Notes: generated from the letters alone by a model not told the origin. Counted from the stretch's first letter, positions 32,560-41,463 are shown. The stretch: 47,494 bases of DNA from an uncultured Anaerolineales bacterium (GCA_937928015.1 CALFXA010000188.1:1-47494); one strand, 5' to 3'. Numbers and translations: made by a program.

Positions 32560-33729
32560 ATGTCCAACATATTTGATGTCATCATCATCGGCAGCGGCGT
32601 GCACGGTGCCAGCCTGGCCTTTCATTTGGCCGAACGCGGGGTCAAGCCCATCGTCCTGGAAAAACGTTTCCTGGCGGCGGGTGCCACAGGCCGTTCGAGC
32701 GGACTGGTGCGTATGCACTACGACCTGCTGGTCGAGTCTCAATTAGCTTGGGTGTCGTTTGGATATTTCCGCAACTGGCAGGAACGAGTCGGCGGCCCAT
32801 GCGGATTCACCAAAACGGGATTTTTGCAACTCGTCCGCCCCGAGCAGACTCCCGCACTACAGGCCAATATCGCCGCCCAGCGCGGACTCGGCATCGCCAC
32901 CGAAGTGGTTTCCGTCGACGAGGTGCGTCGCCTCGCCCCAGGCTTTTTCCTCGACGACATCCAGGCGGCGGCCTACGAACCCGAGTCAGGCTATGCGGAC
33001 CCGACCTCCACGGCCAATGCTTTGATGAATGCCGCCGAGGCACATGGCGCGACCTCCGTGCAAAACTGCGCCGTGACCGCCATCCATACCGCGGGCGGAA
33101 AGGTCTCAGGCGTCAGCACCACGCAGGGAGAGTTCTCCGCGCCCATTGTGGTCAATGCCGCGGGTGCCTGGGCCAAGGGAGTCTGTGATCTGGCAGGTGT
33201 GGATCTGCCACTCAGCACCTGGCGTCACGATACCATGCTGGTCAAACGTCCGCCCGCCCTGCGCGACCCGCACCTGACCGTGATCGACTTCCCCAAGCTT
33301 ATGTACTTCCGCCCTGACGCCGCCGACCTGACCCTGGTCGGCCTGGAGGACGGCAATCCGCTCGGCCAGTCTCCCGACGGCGACGCCAACCACGCCAGCC
33401 CTGGCTTCATGGAAGCCGCCATCGAGCGTATCTGCGACCGTATCCCGCAAATGGAAGACGCCCACTTCCACAGCGCGCACAGCGGCTACGACGCCATCAC
33501 CCCCGATCAGCATCCCGCCCTCGGTCCCATTGGCCCCGAAGGCTTCTGGCTCGACACAGGCTTCAGCGGTACGGGTTTCAAGATCTCGCCTGCGGTCGGC
33601 CTGTGCATGGCCGAGTGGATTCTGGATGGCAAACCGTCTACAGTGGACATTTCTCTCTTCACCCCCACCCGCTTCGCCGAAGGGAAAGAGATCGTCGGCG
33701 AGAATCCGTACGATAGCATTTGGACGTAA
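32560..33729 (+). CDS. FAD-dependent amine/amino acid oxidoreductase (DAO family)
   Basis: 389 residues. The N-terminal dinucleotide fold VIIIGSGVHGASLAFHLAERG (7-27) binds FAD; RSSGLVRMHY follows, the GD-box-like VVNAAGAWAKGV (about 200) and the C-terminal FWLDTGFSGTGFKISPAVG complete the DAO (glycine/sarcosine oxidase, dimethylglycine dehydrogenase) family. The substrate would be a small secondary or primary amine. It starts without SD, 6 nt after TATAAT. A role beside ethanolamine metabolism is possible but not supported by operon structure, since it is divergent and 4 kb away. Confidence 0.88.
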   Translation: MSNIFDVIIIGSGVHGASLAFHLAERGVKPIVLEKRFLAAGATGRSSGLVRMHYDLLVESQLAWVSFGYFRNWQERVGGPCGFTKTGFLQLVRPEQTPALQANIAAQRGLGIATEVVSVDEVRRLAPGFFLDDIQAAAYEPESGYADPTSTANALMNAAEAHGATSVQNCAVTAIHTAGGKVSGVSTTQGEFSAPIVVNAAGAWAKGVCDLAGVDLPLSTWRHDTMLVKRPPALRDPHLTVIDFPKLMYFRPDAADLTLVGLEDGNPLGQSPDGDANHASPGFMEAAIERICDRIPQMEDAHFHSAHSGYDAITPDQHPALGPIGPEGFWLDTGFSGTGFKISPAVGLCMAEWILDGKPSTVDISLFTPTRFAEGKEIVGENPYDSIWT

Positions 33730-33758
33730 AATATAAGACAGGAAAGGAATGGGAATAA

Positions 33759-35252
33759 ATGATGTCTAACTTAAAAAGAACGATAAGTATTGCAGTTCTT
33801 GGCCTTGCAATCATAGGGATTTTGACCGCATGTTCCCAAAAGGCATCACCGACAACCGAAACGACTCCAGTCACCTTCACTCTGCCAGAATTATTTTTAA
33901 TTCCGCCCGATAATACGAAAGCGGTTATTTCGGTCAACTATAACGAGGTCAAGTCAGCTTTTCAAGCAGCCAACCCTGATGCAGCCAGGGCTCTTGCCGA
34001 AAAAATAGACTCTTTCCTCGCCACCATACCTGATAGCACTGAGGATGATCCAATCACCATCATTGTATTTGGGATGAACAATGGGGAGGATAATGCTTCG
34101 TTCGTGCTGGTAACTCACGATAAACAAATCTATATGGCTGGTTCAACAAATCAACAAGGTGAGTCTACAGCTATTGGCGCGCCATTATACGCAGGTAACA
34201 CCGTAAACGGAATCGGAGTTTTTTACGATATTGGAAATGAGCGAGTTATTTTATTAGAGGAAACCAGCATAGGCATTAATATATTCGATGACAAAGGCAC
34301 GGCTACTTTCAACCCCGAATCCACACTAGATAACATTGATAAGTCAGGAAAACTTGCAAGCCTAGTCCCCATAGGCAACGATAAAACTCCCGAATATTAT
34401 AAAAATCTTGAAGGAAAGTGGATAGAAGTGCAAGGTGACTTTGTCCAAGACGGGGAAAGCATTCTAGTATGGACAGGAACAGAATTTATTTCCACTTCTG
34501 TACCAGAAGGATTTAAGCCAAATCATCTAGAAAAAAAAGACGACACTTGGCTGTTATATGGCGATGATGAATCTGCATTGATATGGGATGGAACCGACTG
34601 GGTTAAGGCAAAAACAACCTACACGGTAGAATCCTGGAATACATTTACCAACGAACAAAAAGATAAGATAATATCAGAATCACCAGCAAAATCACCAGAT
34701 GGTGGTAGTAAAGATACCGCAAGCACCATTACCGGACTAGACTACAATGTTTACTACGTAGACAGCAGTGGAAAAACGACTTCGGTTCTCAACACGCTTA
34801 CTGGTGAATTTGTTCCAGCAGACAAAGCTGAAGTTTGCCGAGTCGAGCTAAGCGACGGCTCTACTACCGAAATGAAACATCTCAACACTTTTGTAGAAGC
34901 ACTACAAGAAATCCTGAAAGACGTTTTCGTATCTCGTGGTGATAATAGAATGAATACTGAAAAAAGTTTTACTTTCCTACCGGAAGCAAATGACGTTTTC
35001 GGGATAGTGAAAAAAATACCTGAAAGAAAAAACAGCGCTATTGTTTCGCTTCCAAGATCAGGACCAGATTTTTTTACAATGTATATGTTCAACACTGAAA
35101 CCGGCGGAAGAATCATTTTTCGACACCAAGATGGCACGTTCGAAATCATTGATTTCACTGTTCAAGGTGACTTTAAAGCATTGAAGGGTTCACTCTATTC
35201 AGGAGACTACGATCGAAGTATTACACTTCCACCCTTACCTTCCACACCCTAA
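33759..35252 (+). CDS. AT-rich lipoprotein of unknown function
   Basis: 497 residues (ATG at 33759 or 33762, SD AAAGGAATGGGA). Signal segment TISIAVLGLAIIGILTAC with lipobox LTAC. The rest is acidic, low in cysteine and rich in beta-strand patterns. Around 210-285 are three Trp-containing units (GKWIEVQG, ESILVWTG, DTWLLYGDDESALIWDGTDW) that look like short repeated strands. No known domain is recognised. Base composition (about 40% GC by eye) and use of A/T-ending codons differ sharply from neighbours on both sides, suggesting recent acquisition. A gap of 152 bp, also AT-rich, follows. Confidence 0.75.
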   Translation: MMSNLKRTISIAVLGLAIIGILTACSQKASPTTETTPVTFTLPELFLIPPDNTKAVISVNYNEVKSAFQAANPDAARALAEKIDSFLATIPDSTEDDPITIIVFGMNNGEDNASFVLVTHDKQIYMAGSTNQQGESTAIGAPLYAGNTVNGIGVFYDIGNERVILLEETSIGINIFDDKGTATFNPESTLDNIDKSGKLASLVPIGNDKTPEYYKNLEGKWIEVQGDFVQDGESILVWTGTEFISTSVPEGFKPNHLEKKDDTWLLYGDDESALIWDGTDWVKAKTTYTVESWNTFTNEQKDKIISESPAKSPDGGSKDTASTITGLDYNVYYVDSSGKTTSVLNTLTGEFVPADKAEVCRVELSDGSTTEMKHLNTFVEALQEILKDVFVSRGDNRMNTEKSFTFLPEANDVFGIVKKIPERKNSAIVSLPRSGPDFFTMYMFNTETGGRIIFRHQDGTFEIIDFTVQGDFKALKGSLYSGDYDRSITLPPLPSTP

Positions 35253-35304
35253 AAAACTAGCTCATTGAATTTAAACCCAAATTTCTTTATGCTGAGTAGA
35301 AGAA

Positions 35305-35418
35305 ATGGTTGATCTTAATACATTATTCAGCAAAGCTGCCCAAAACGTAAAACAAATTCAATTTTTACGTGGCCTCTGTAAATCCACTGACTATCATCGA
35401 ATTACTACTTCCTCGTAA
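35305..35418 (+). CDS. Possible 37-residue AT-rich ORF (doubtful)
   Basis: MVDLNTLFSKAAQNVKQIQF and 17 further residues, ending TAA 14 nt inside the 3' end of nadE. Only a weak ribosome site (AGAAGAA) precedes it. It shares the low GC of the lipoprotein gene and may be a remnant of the same acquired segment. Confidence 0.2.
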   Translation: MVDLNTLFSKAAQNVKQIQFLRGLCKSTDYHRITTSS

Positions 35419-36916
35419 TCGGCATCATCCGCCCCGAGCCAAAGGCCTTCTCGCTGACCTTCAACACCACGCCCATCTGTCCGCGCTTGTGCTCACTGGC
35501 GCGCATAGCGGGGTTGCTCTCATTCGCCAGCACCATTTTCTCCAACGCGGGCGCGAGCGTGTCGTAATCAAACGGGTCGACCTGTCCAGGCCTCAACTCC
35601 GCCGAAGGCGCGCGCTCCATTACGTAGGACGAGATATTATCTCGTCCTACGTTGATATAACGTGCCAACTCATACACCTCAGGTTTCGTCACATCCCCCA
35701 GCGGGCTGATCGCGCCCGCCATGTCGCCGTATAACGTGGAATAGCCCAGCGTCAGCTCGGTCTTGTTGCTGGTGTTGACCAGGAATCCGCCGCGCTGGTT
35801 GACGTAGCTCATCAGGATCATCATCCGCAACCGCGCCTGGAGGTTTTCTCCACCCACGCCTTCGGCCCGTGCCCCGAGCGTGGACTCCGCTGCCCTGTGC
35901 AATGTCTCCAACTCCACGACCTCGAAACCGATCCCCAAATTGGACGCCAATTCCCGCGCCGCCTCGATCGAGCGTGGATCCGTGTAGCGCGACGGGATAG
36001 CCACGCCTGTGACATTCTCCGCGCCCAGCGCTTCCGCGGCGATCACCGCCGCCACCGACGAGTCAATTCCACCTGAAAGGCCGAGGAAGGCATGTCGAAG
36101 TCCATTCTTGCGTGCGAAGTCACGCAGGCCGAGGGCCAATGCACGGAAGATGTCCTCTGCGGTTTCGCGTTCCACATTCCATTCACCGCGCTCCAGATTC
36201 CAATCAAAAACCTGGACCTGCTCCTCGAAGCGATTCAGTTGTTCATGCCCCAGGATGAAACTTCCACCGTCGAAGACCAGTTCATCGTTCCCACCGACGA
36301 GGTCTACGAAGGCAATCGGCAGTCCCTGACGCGAGGCGTGATAGACACGGTCTTGCAGGCTACCCTTATGAAACGGCGCAGCGGACATACATATCAGCGC
36401 GTCCGCGCCCATGGCTTTCAACTCCGCGCCTGGGTGGACGGGATATTCCTCGTCCCACATGTCCTCGCAGATCAGCACACCGATCTTCTTTCCTGCGATC
36501 TCGATTGGTGGCAGGGTCTTTTCACCAGGGACGAACCAGCGCGATTCGTAGAACACATCATAGACAGGCAACAGTTGCTTGATCTGCGCGACTTGCATCT
36601 CCCCATCATGGATCAAATACGCAATGTTGTGCAAAGCAGGGTGAAACAATAATTTTTTCCCCGACGGCGCAAAGGACCCGATCAGCATGGGCGGCAAGCC
36701 CTTGGATTGTCGCGCCAAGTCTTCGGTCGCTGCGAGGACCGCTTCTACAAAGGAAGCATCGTACAGGATGTCACGCGGCGGATAGCCTGGCACGACCAGT
36801 TCAGTGAATACGATTAGGTCGGCATCTTGTGCCTTGCGCGCCGCATCCAGGATACGCGCGAGGTTCCCGGTCAGGTCACCGACCGTGGTGTTGATTTGAG
36901 CCAGGGCAAGTTTCAA
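35405..36916 (-). CDS. nadE: Glutamine-dependent NAD+ synthetase
   Basis: 503 residues. The N-terminal nitrilase-type glutaminase has the Glu-Lys-Cys triad in FTELVVPGYPP, IKQLLPVYD and LICEDMWDEEYP. The C-terminal synthetase has the ATP loop FLGLSGGIDSSVAA, then TGVAIPSRYTDPRS and NTSNKTELTLGYSTLYGDMAG. It amidates nicotinic acid adenine dinucleotide. I start it at TTG 36916 (LKLALAQINTTVG) because GGAG lies 6 nt upstream and the longer frame runs into a family 2 repeat. It is the last gene of the NadM-like operon. Confidence 0.93.
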   Translation of the reverse strand: MKLALAQINTTVGDLTGNLARILDAARKAQDADLIVFTELVVPGYPPRDILYDASFVEAVLAATEDLARQSKGLPPMLIGSFAPSGKKLLFHPALHNIAYLIHDGEMQVAQIKQLLPVYDVFYESRWFVPGEKTLPPIEIAGKKIGVLICEDMWDEEYPVHPGAELKAMGADALICMSAAPFHKGSLQDRVYHASRQGLPIAFVDLVGGNDELVFDGGSFILGHEQLNRFEEQVQVFDWNLERGEWNVERETAEDIFRALALGLRDFARKNGLRHAFLGLSGGIDSSVAAVIAAEALGAENVTGVAIPSRYTDPRSIEAARELASNLGIGFEVVELETLHRAAESTLGARAEGVGGENLQARLRMMILMSYVNQRGGFLVNTSNKTELTLGYSTLYGDMAGAISPLGDVTKPEVYELARYINVGRDNISSYVMERAPSAELRPGQVDPFDYDTLAPALEKMVLANESNPAMRASEHKRGQMGVVLKVSEKAFGSGRMMPITRK

Positions 36917-36925
36917 ATTAATCTC

Positions 36926-36970
36926 CGCCCTTCGACTGCGCCGCAAAGAACGCGGCTCCGCTCTGGGCGA
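36926..36970. repeat. Family 2 repeat between nadE and the pyruvate-kinase-like gene
   Basis: CGCCCTTCGACTGCG ... CGGCTCCGCTCTGGGCG, inverted relative to the copy at 411-458. It fills the whole gap between the two genes. Confidence 0.65.
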
Positions 36971-36973
36971 TCA

Positions 36974-37870
36974 TTAAAACTCCCCTGCTATCGCTTCCAA
37001 CAGATTCAACGCCGCGATGACCGAGTCGCGTTTCATGCAGACTTGGTCACCGAGCAGGAAGGTGCGGTAACCGAGTTCCAGCAGGTAGGCCGCATCGGTA
37101 ATATCGGCACTGACAGGGACGGCTTGCCAGGCTAGACTTTCGAAGAGTCGGCTTCCAATAATGGTATTTTTGTTGTCTTTAATGGCTACGCGAATTGCGG
37201 GAATGATCTTGTGGGGGTGGAGGACTTCAACATACAAGTCGCCACGCGCAATCATCAATCGTCCGTGTTGATCGCCATAGCGTTTGGCGAACTTCAGTCC
37301 GCGCTGAGTCTCGACCTTGAGCACCACCTCTGCCCCAGGTAACAGGTCGCGCACTTCCTGCGCATCCTCGGGAGATTCGACGTAAGACAACATCACCTTG
37401 GTCAGGCCGAGGTCCTTCATGGCGGCCAGATAGGCCTTGTCGGTCTCGGTCAGCGTCCCTTCGATCTCCAGCGACGGGTCGATGATGTTGACCGACTCGC
37501 CGGGTCCGACTATGCGGCGCGGACCATCCTCCATGATAAGGCGGTCACCGTCCACGGCCGCGACGCGGACACGCTCGTTGCCGTCCGAGAAGTAGGCATC
37601 CACGGGGGTGTTCACCTTGATTTTGTGGCTAAGTTTAATCTCCGTGAAGGGTGGGATGGCAGGAGTGGCTACGCGCAATTGACGTCCCTTGAGGTCCACC
37701 CACAGAGGCTGACCCAACTTCGAGAGGCGGTCCAGCACTTCACGCGGGGTCTCCTTCAGCGGCATGACCGTGTTCAACCGGAATCCGCTCACGAGGCGGT
37801 GGCGGGCCACTTCCTCCAAAAAAGTCGCATATGGTGGGACGGTGACAATGGCGGTAACGGGGATAGGCAC
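36974..37870 (-). CDS. Single-domain pyruvate-kinase-like protein
   Basis: 298 residues against about 470 or more for pyruvate kinase. GTG start at 37870 with GAGG upstream. It retains the barrel: SGFRLNTVMPL (substrate loop), LWVDLKGRQLRV, KVETQRGLKFA (the IEN-x-x-G region), RLMIARGDLYVEV (Asp of the metal site) and FESLAWQAVP. The Asn-Phe-Ser-His potassium-site motif is absent, the catalytic Thr region reads GSRLFES, and the C-terminal allosteric domain is missing. It is either a degenerate phosphotransferase or a binding protein. Its place in an NAD-synthesis operon is unexplained. Confidence 0.7.
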   Translation of the reverse strand: MPIPVTAIVTVPPYATFLEEVARHRLVSGFRLNTVMPLKETPREVLDRLSKLGQPLWVDLKGRQLRVATPAIPPFTEIKLSHKIKVNTPVDAYFSDGNERVRVAAVDGDRLIMEDGPRRIVGPGESVNIIDPSLEIEGTLTETDKAYLAAMKDLGLTKVMLSYVESPEDAQEVRDLLPGAEVVLKVETQRGLKFAKRYGDQHGRLMIARGDLYVEVLHPHKIIPAIRVAIKDNKNTIIGSRLFESLAWQAVPVSADITDAAYLLELGYRTFLLGDQVCMKRDSVIAALNLLEAIAGEF

Positions 37871-37902
37871 GGCAAATCCTCAATCAGAATAAGCGGTGCG
37901 CA

Positions 37903-38865
37903 CTACAACTTCAAGGTCGTGCCGCAGAAGCCACATTTGAACATGCCACCCGCCGAGACGGGGATGGGCGCGCCGCAGCGCGGGCAGATCATCTCGATGG
38001 GCTTGCTGATCTGCTCGACCTTCTTTTCATCCTGGCGGGCGCGCATGTTCTGTTGGAAGTCACCGAAGTAGCCCCACGAGCGGGCAATCATGCCCATCGC
38101 GTAATCGACGGCGCGCTGCTCATCTTCGATATGGAAGATCTTCTGCTCGCCGATGGCCTTGCCCCATTGCACATCGACCTGGTCGCCGCGCCTGCCCGTC
38201 GGGCGGCGCATGAACCAGGTATTCCATTTCTGCGAGAGCTGCTGCCAGGTCTTGATCGCATCGACCTCGCCGTTGACGCGGTCGCCGAGATAATGCTCGA
38301 TCTGCCCGCGCGCGATGATGGGATGCATGGTCACATCGCCGAAGACGATCAGGAAAGGCGGTTCCTCGGCATTGGGAACCTGCACGTGAGTATTGACCCA
38401 ATGTGCAAACAGGCCGTAGCTTTCAGGCGCGTCGCCGCCGCCGCCTTCGCCATAAAGCGAGCCAAGCAGTTGTTCCAGATCGAAGCCGCTGGCAAAGGTC
38501 GTGACCTGCAACGGCCAACGGTCCACACCCGCGTCGCCGATAGCGGCAAAGCAAATCTCCACGTCGGGACGGTATTGCGAGAGAGTGTTGTACAGCAACG
38601 GCAGGCGGTCAAAAATCTCGAACGGCCAACGCGCCATAGACCCCGTCACATCGATAGCGACGATGATCGGATTCTTCGACTCGCTGCGGATGATCTTCTT
38701 CGGGTCGATGATCTTTTCGTTGGGGCCACTCCTGTCCTGATAAGTGCGTGGTCCCGCTGCTTTGGCGCGCTCGGCAGAGTCGATGCGCGCGGGCGCCGCA
38801 GCAGGCGCATACGCATACTTGCCCGAACCGTACCACTTGCTGGTATCTTCATCCCATGAATACAT
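37903..38865 (-). CDS. VWA-domain protein with a C-terminal zinc ribbon
   Basis: 320 residues. Start 38865 (MYSWDEDTSKW) with GGAGG 6 nt upstream. A von Willebrand A domain covers about 65-260 with the metal-site motif DVTGSM (DxSxS-like), YGEGGGGDAPES and FGDVTMHP. The final 25 residues are a CPRCG ... CGFCG zinc ribbon. There is no signal peptide, so it is cytoplasmic. Such proteins often act with AAA ATPases in complex assembly, but none is near. It lies between the NadM-like and pyruvate-kinase-like genes. Confidence 0.8.
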   Translation of the reverse strand: MYSWDEDTSKWYGSGKYAYAPAAAPARIDSAERAKAAGPRTYQDRSGPNEKIIDPKKIIRSESKNPIIVAIDVTGSMARWPFEIFDRLPLLYNTLSQYRPDVEICFAAIGDAGVDRWPLQVTTFASGFDLEQLLGSLYGEGGGGDAPESYGLFAHWVNTHVQVPNAEEPPFLIVFGDVTMHPIIARGQIEHYLGDRVNGEVDAIKTWQQLSQKWNTWFMRRPTGRRGDQVDVQWGKAIGEQKIFHIEDEQRAVDYAMGMIARSWGYFGDFQQNMRARQDEKKVEQISKPIEMICPRCGAPIPVSAGGMFKCGFCGTTLKL

Positions 38866-38881
38866 GATGCCTCCAAGATTT

Positions 38882-39433
38882 TTACGAGAGTATCGTTGCC
38901 ATTGCCAACGTTTCAAGACCAAACTCTTTGCGGAAGCGGACGTCCAACCCGTTCGACTGAATATACTCCGCCACCTTTTCTGGGACCCAAACCTGCCACC
39001 GCTCGCCACGCGCCATCGCCGCCCGAACCATGCTCCCGTCAATGCTAACTCGCTCGTTTAACGGAACCAGCTCGACGGGTCGGCGCAGGGGATAATCGTC
39101 CTTGAGCAGATCCGCCACGTAGGGGTTATCCGTCACAAACAAATCAAGAGGACCGAACAGGCCGAGGAGCATCAACCGCCAGCGCGGACCATCATCCAGG
39201 TCTGGGACGGGGATGAGGCGCACGTTGTCACGCCCATCGAGGACGAGGCGCAGCATATCTTCGGTTTCGGTCAGGGTAAAGGGATTGCGGGCGTTATAGC
39301 GGTTGGACGACCCGATGCCGATCAGTACCTCGCGCGCGTTCGAGCACAGCGCACGCAGAACAGCGGCCTGTCCGTTGTGGACGGGACGCCAGCGGGCCAC
39401 CATGCCGATGCGCGCGAATTGAGGTTCGGGCAT
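38882..39433 (-). CDS. NadM-type nicotinamide-nucleotide adenylyltransferase
   Basis: 183 residues. The nucleotidyltransferase motif GMVARWRPVHNGQ (about 8-20, matching GxFxPxHxGH with Gln for the last His), GSSNRYNARNPFT, and the C-terminal ISSTxIR-like VSIDGSMVRAAM place it with the archaeal-type NMN adenylyltransferases. Together with NadE in the same operon it would supply the last two steps to NAD+. I choose ATG 39433 because TATAATCGGCGC precedes it directly; an upstream in-frame start adds a hydrophobic stretch encoded across the promoter. Confidence 0.8.
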   Translation of the reverse strand: MPEPQFARIGMVARWRPVHNGQAAVLRALCSNAREVLIGIGSSNRYNARNPFTLTETEDMLRLVLDGRDNVRLIPVPDLDDGPRWRLMLLGLFGPLDLFVTDNPYVADLLKDDYPLRRPVELVPLNERVSIDGSMVRAAMARGERWQVWVPEKVAEYIQSNGLDVRFRKEFGLETLAMATILS

Positions 39434-39439
39434 GCGCCG

Positions 39440-39445
39440 ATTATA
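39440..39445 (-). promoter_or_regulatory. -10 element TATAAT 6 nt before ATG (leaderless start of the NAD operon)
   Basis: TATAAT (39445-39440), CGGCGC, ATG 39433. A TTGTTC 15 nt upstream is a weak -35. Confidence 0.6.
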
Positions 39446-39460
39446 CAGGGAAATGAAAAT

Positions 39461-39489
39461 GAACAAGCCGAACGATGGTCCTCTTGTTC
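39461..39489 (-). terminator. Possible terminator after the apbE/ferric-reductase-like operon
   Basis: Minus-strand GAACAAG, 15-nt loop, CTTGTTC, then ATTTTCATTT. The stem is only 7 bp; it lies 17 nt after the stop at 39506 and overlaps the next promoter. Confidence 0.4.
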
Positions 39490-39505
39490 TTCGAAAATAT
39501 GAATT

Positions 39506-40282
39506 TCAGGAGCGGATGCGGTTGACGGTCTGGTGTTGGGGGGCTTTCCCACGGCGTTTCTGCTGCACCAGTTTGCGGGCCTGAGCTCGCTCCTCCGCCT
39601 TGCGCGCCCAGATGAGGTACAACCAATACGTGCACAGGAAGATGATAGAGAGGAAGGTCACCAGATACATAAAGCCTACGGCCATCAGCGGCGAGTCGGT
39701 ACCAGAGAACAGGCCGTGCAGGGTCGCGCCGAGATAGGCGACCAGACTCAGGTAATGAATGGTATGGAAGGTCTTCTGCGAGATGCGCGAGCGCATGTAG
39801 AAAGTGACCGTCACCAGCAGGGACAGATAGAAGGTGATGACACCGACTCCCACCCAGAGCGGACGGTAGGCCGAGAGGAACGGGATCAGCACCTGCAAGA
39901 GCGAGAACGGTTGGAACTTGTCGAGCAGCAGCACCACGATGTGCAGGGTCACGAAACCCAGGCCGAGCAGAGACAGGTGCTCGTGGAAGTCAAAGGTGAA
40001 CAGGCGCTCCAGCCACGGGTCGAAGATCTTGCTGCTGACTGCCAGTCCCCACAGGGTGGAGAGCCAGATCATCAGGTACCCGAGTAAACCTGCCGCGCGG
40101 GTGACATACCACCAGGTCTGTATGCTATCAAGTGCGAAGAGCGCGCGGAGGCTGCCCAGTTGAACAAAAGACAGGCCAAAGGTCAGCGCAGCCAGGACGA
40201 TGGCCAGGGTCAGCATGGTGAACAGGGCTTGCGGTATGGGCTTCTGCTTCTTGACGGCAGGTCGAGCAACGGTCTCAGGCAT
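39506..40282 (-). CDS. Ferric-reductase-like transmembrane haem protein (cassette A)
   Basis: 258 residues with six membrane helices. The start at 40282 (MPETVARP) has AAGGA upstream and overlaps the apbE stop by 8 nt. Residues typical of bis-haem ferric reductase/NOX membrane domains are present: His in FDFHEHLSLLGLGFVTLH (H-x13-H) and in TIHYLSLVAYLGATLHG (H-x12-H), placing two haems across the membrane. The cytoplasmic FAD/NAD domain of NOX and FRE proteins is absent. It is closely similar to the cassette B protein (41922-42629). It would pass electrons across the membrane, with the small flavinylated partner as a candidate acceptor or donor. Confidence 0.8.
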   Translation of the reverse strand: MPETVARPAVKKQKPIPQALFTMLTLAIVLAALTFGLSFVQLGSLRALFALDSIQTWWYVTRAAGLLGYLMIWLSTLWGLAVSSKIFDPWLERLFTFDFHEHLSLLGLGFVTLHIVVLLLDKFQPFSLLQVLIPFLSAYRPLWVGVGVITFYLSLLVTVTFYMRSRISQKTFHTIHYLSLVAYLGATLHGLFSGTDSPLMAVGFMYLVTFLSIIFLCTYWLYLIWARKAEERAQARKLVQQKRRGKAPQHQTVNRIRS

Positions 40283-41198
40283 AGACAGGTTCCTTGTGAT
40301 GGGCCGAATTCCAGAGTTGCCCATCGGCGTCCACGGCCAGGAATTTGATGGCGGTATTTTCACGAGTCAGGCGGTCGGCAGTGCGCGGACCACCGATCAG
40401 GATCGCCTTGGCAAAGGTCTCAGCCAGGGCGGCATGTGGCGCGAGGACGGTGACACTCAGCCAGGGCGTCTGGGCGGGCTGGCCGCTGCGCGGGTCGATC
40501 AGGTGATGGCGAAGTTGATTTCCCTGTCGCCATGTGCGCTTGGCCACCGAGGAGGTCACCACCGCGCCCTGGTCGATCCACAGGGTGATGATGTCGCTCG
40601 CGGGATCACGCGGATCTTCGAGAGCCACGTCCCAGCCTGCCTGCCCTTGCGGATGGCCAATCATGAACATATCACCGCCCGCGCTGACGGCACAGGCCGT
40701 GGAATACGCGGAGAGAACTTCAGCGGCACGTTCAGCAATCCAACCTTTGGCGATGCCGCCCAGGTCGATCTGCATCCCTTGCGAGAGGAAAACGCGGCTG
40801 CGGGCATGATCGAGGCGGAGAGAGTCAAAGGCGGGAGCGCGGCTCGGGAAATGGTCAGCAGACACGGGGTCCACACCCTGGGCGCGGAGTTCGTCCATAC
40901 TGCGGGTGTAGCCCGCTCGCTGCAGGTCAGGTAGGATGGACGGGGCGAACAATCCGCCTGTGGCGCGATAATATGTCAACGAGAGATCGAGCACCTCGAA
41001 CAAGTCGGGGGAGACGGAGGTCCACTGCCCCGCCGAACGGTTGAGGTAAGACAGTTCGCTCGTCTCACGGAAGCGGCTGAAGCGTTCCTCTGCGGCCTCG
41101 ATAAAAGAGCGGGCCGCCTCGAACCCAGCCGCTGTGCCCTGCCCTTCCGCACCCATCAGGATGACGGAGTTCATGGCGCGGAATTCGTAGTATTCCAT
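40275..41198 (-). CDS. apbE: ApbE, FAD:protein FMN transferase
   Basis: 307 residues. Hallmarks are ERFSRFRETSELSYLNR (about 38-54), LDLSLTYYRATGGLF, QIDLGGIAKGWIAERA, AVSAGGDMFMIG and DPRSGQPAQT, the full ApbE set. ApbE attaches FMN to Thr or Ser in short target motifs. No signal peptide or lipobox is visible at the N-terminus (MEYYEFRAMNSV), unlike most exported ApbE proteins, so it may act in the cytoplasm. It starts 1 nt after the stop of the small membrane protein, without an SD, implying coupling. Its presence inside cassette A points to the neighbouring small protein as substrate. Confidence 0.92.
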   Translation of the reverse strand: MEYYEFRAMNSVILMGAEGQGTAAGFEAARSFIEAAEERFSRFRETSELSYLNRSAGQWTSVSPDLFEVLDLSLTYYRATGGLFAPSILPDLQRAGYTRSMDELRAQGVDPVSADHFPSRAPAFDSLRLDHARSRVFLSQGMQIDLGGIAKGWIAERAAEVLSAYSTACAVSAGGDMFMIGHPQGQAGWDVALEDPRDPASDIITLWIDQGAVVTSSVAKRTWRQGNQLRHHLIDPRSGQPAQTPWLSVTVLAPHAALAETFAKAILIGGPRTADRLTRENTAIKFLAVDADGQLWNSAHHKEPVYA

Positions 41199-41199
41199 T

Positions 41200-41451
41200 T
41201 TAAGAACCCGCCGTGCGGAAACGCGGCGTGAAAGCGCGTACGGTCCGTGTGATGCGTGGGCCGCCCAAACCATCGTCGCCGCCGATCAGATCGGAGAATT
41301 GCGGCACGGGATCGAGCCCGAGCGTGGCGCGGCTGGGGTCCATGTAAGGCTGGGGTTTGGGAGAATGAGCCAGCACGGCCCAGCCTGTCAGAAAGCCGAA
41401 CAGGCTTGCGACGGTGATCCAGACGCGCAGGGCGGATTTGAAGAATTTCAT
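41200..41451 (-). CDS. Small membrane protein ending FRTAGS, candidate flavinylation target (cassette A)
   Basis: 83 residues: an N-terminal K-x2-KSALRVWITVASLFGF membrane segment (5-28), then a Pro/Asp-rich exported tail ending RAFTPRFRTAGS at the stop codon. The cassette B homologue ends QSFQPTFRTGGS. The shared pattern F-x-P-x-F-R-T-[AG]-G-S resembles the S-G-A-T type motifs that ApbE modifies (Ser/Thr-Gly-Ala-Thr/Ser). No FMN-binding domain is present, so the flavin would sit on the last residues. The SD is AGGT. Function is inference. Confidence 0.7.
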   Translation of the reverse strand: MKFFKSALRVWITVASLFGFLTGWAVLAHSPKPQPYMDPSRATLGLDPVPQFSDLIGGDDGLGGPRITRTVRAFTPRFRTAGS

Positions 41452-41463
41452 GGCGGGACCTCG

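Noticed and set aside
41199..41273. Upstream extension of ApbE as a possible signal peptide
   Set aside because: The added residues are polar and Arg-rich, overlap the small membrane protein gene in another frame and give no hydrophobic core.
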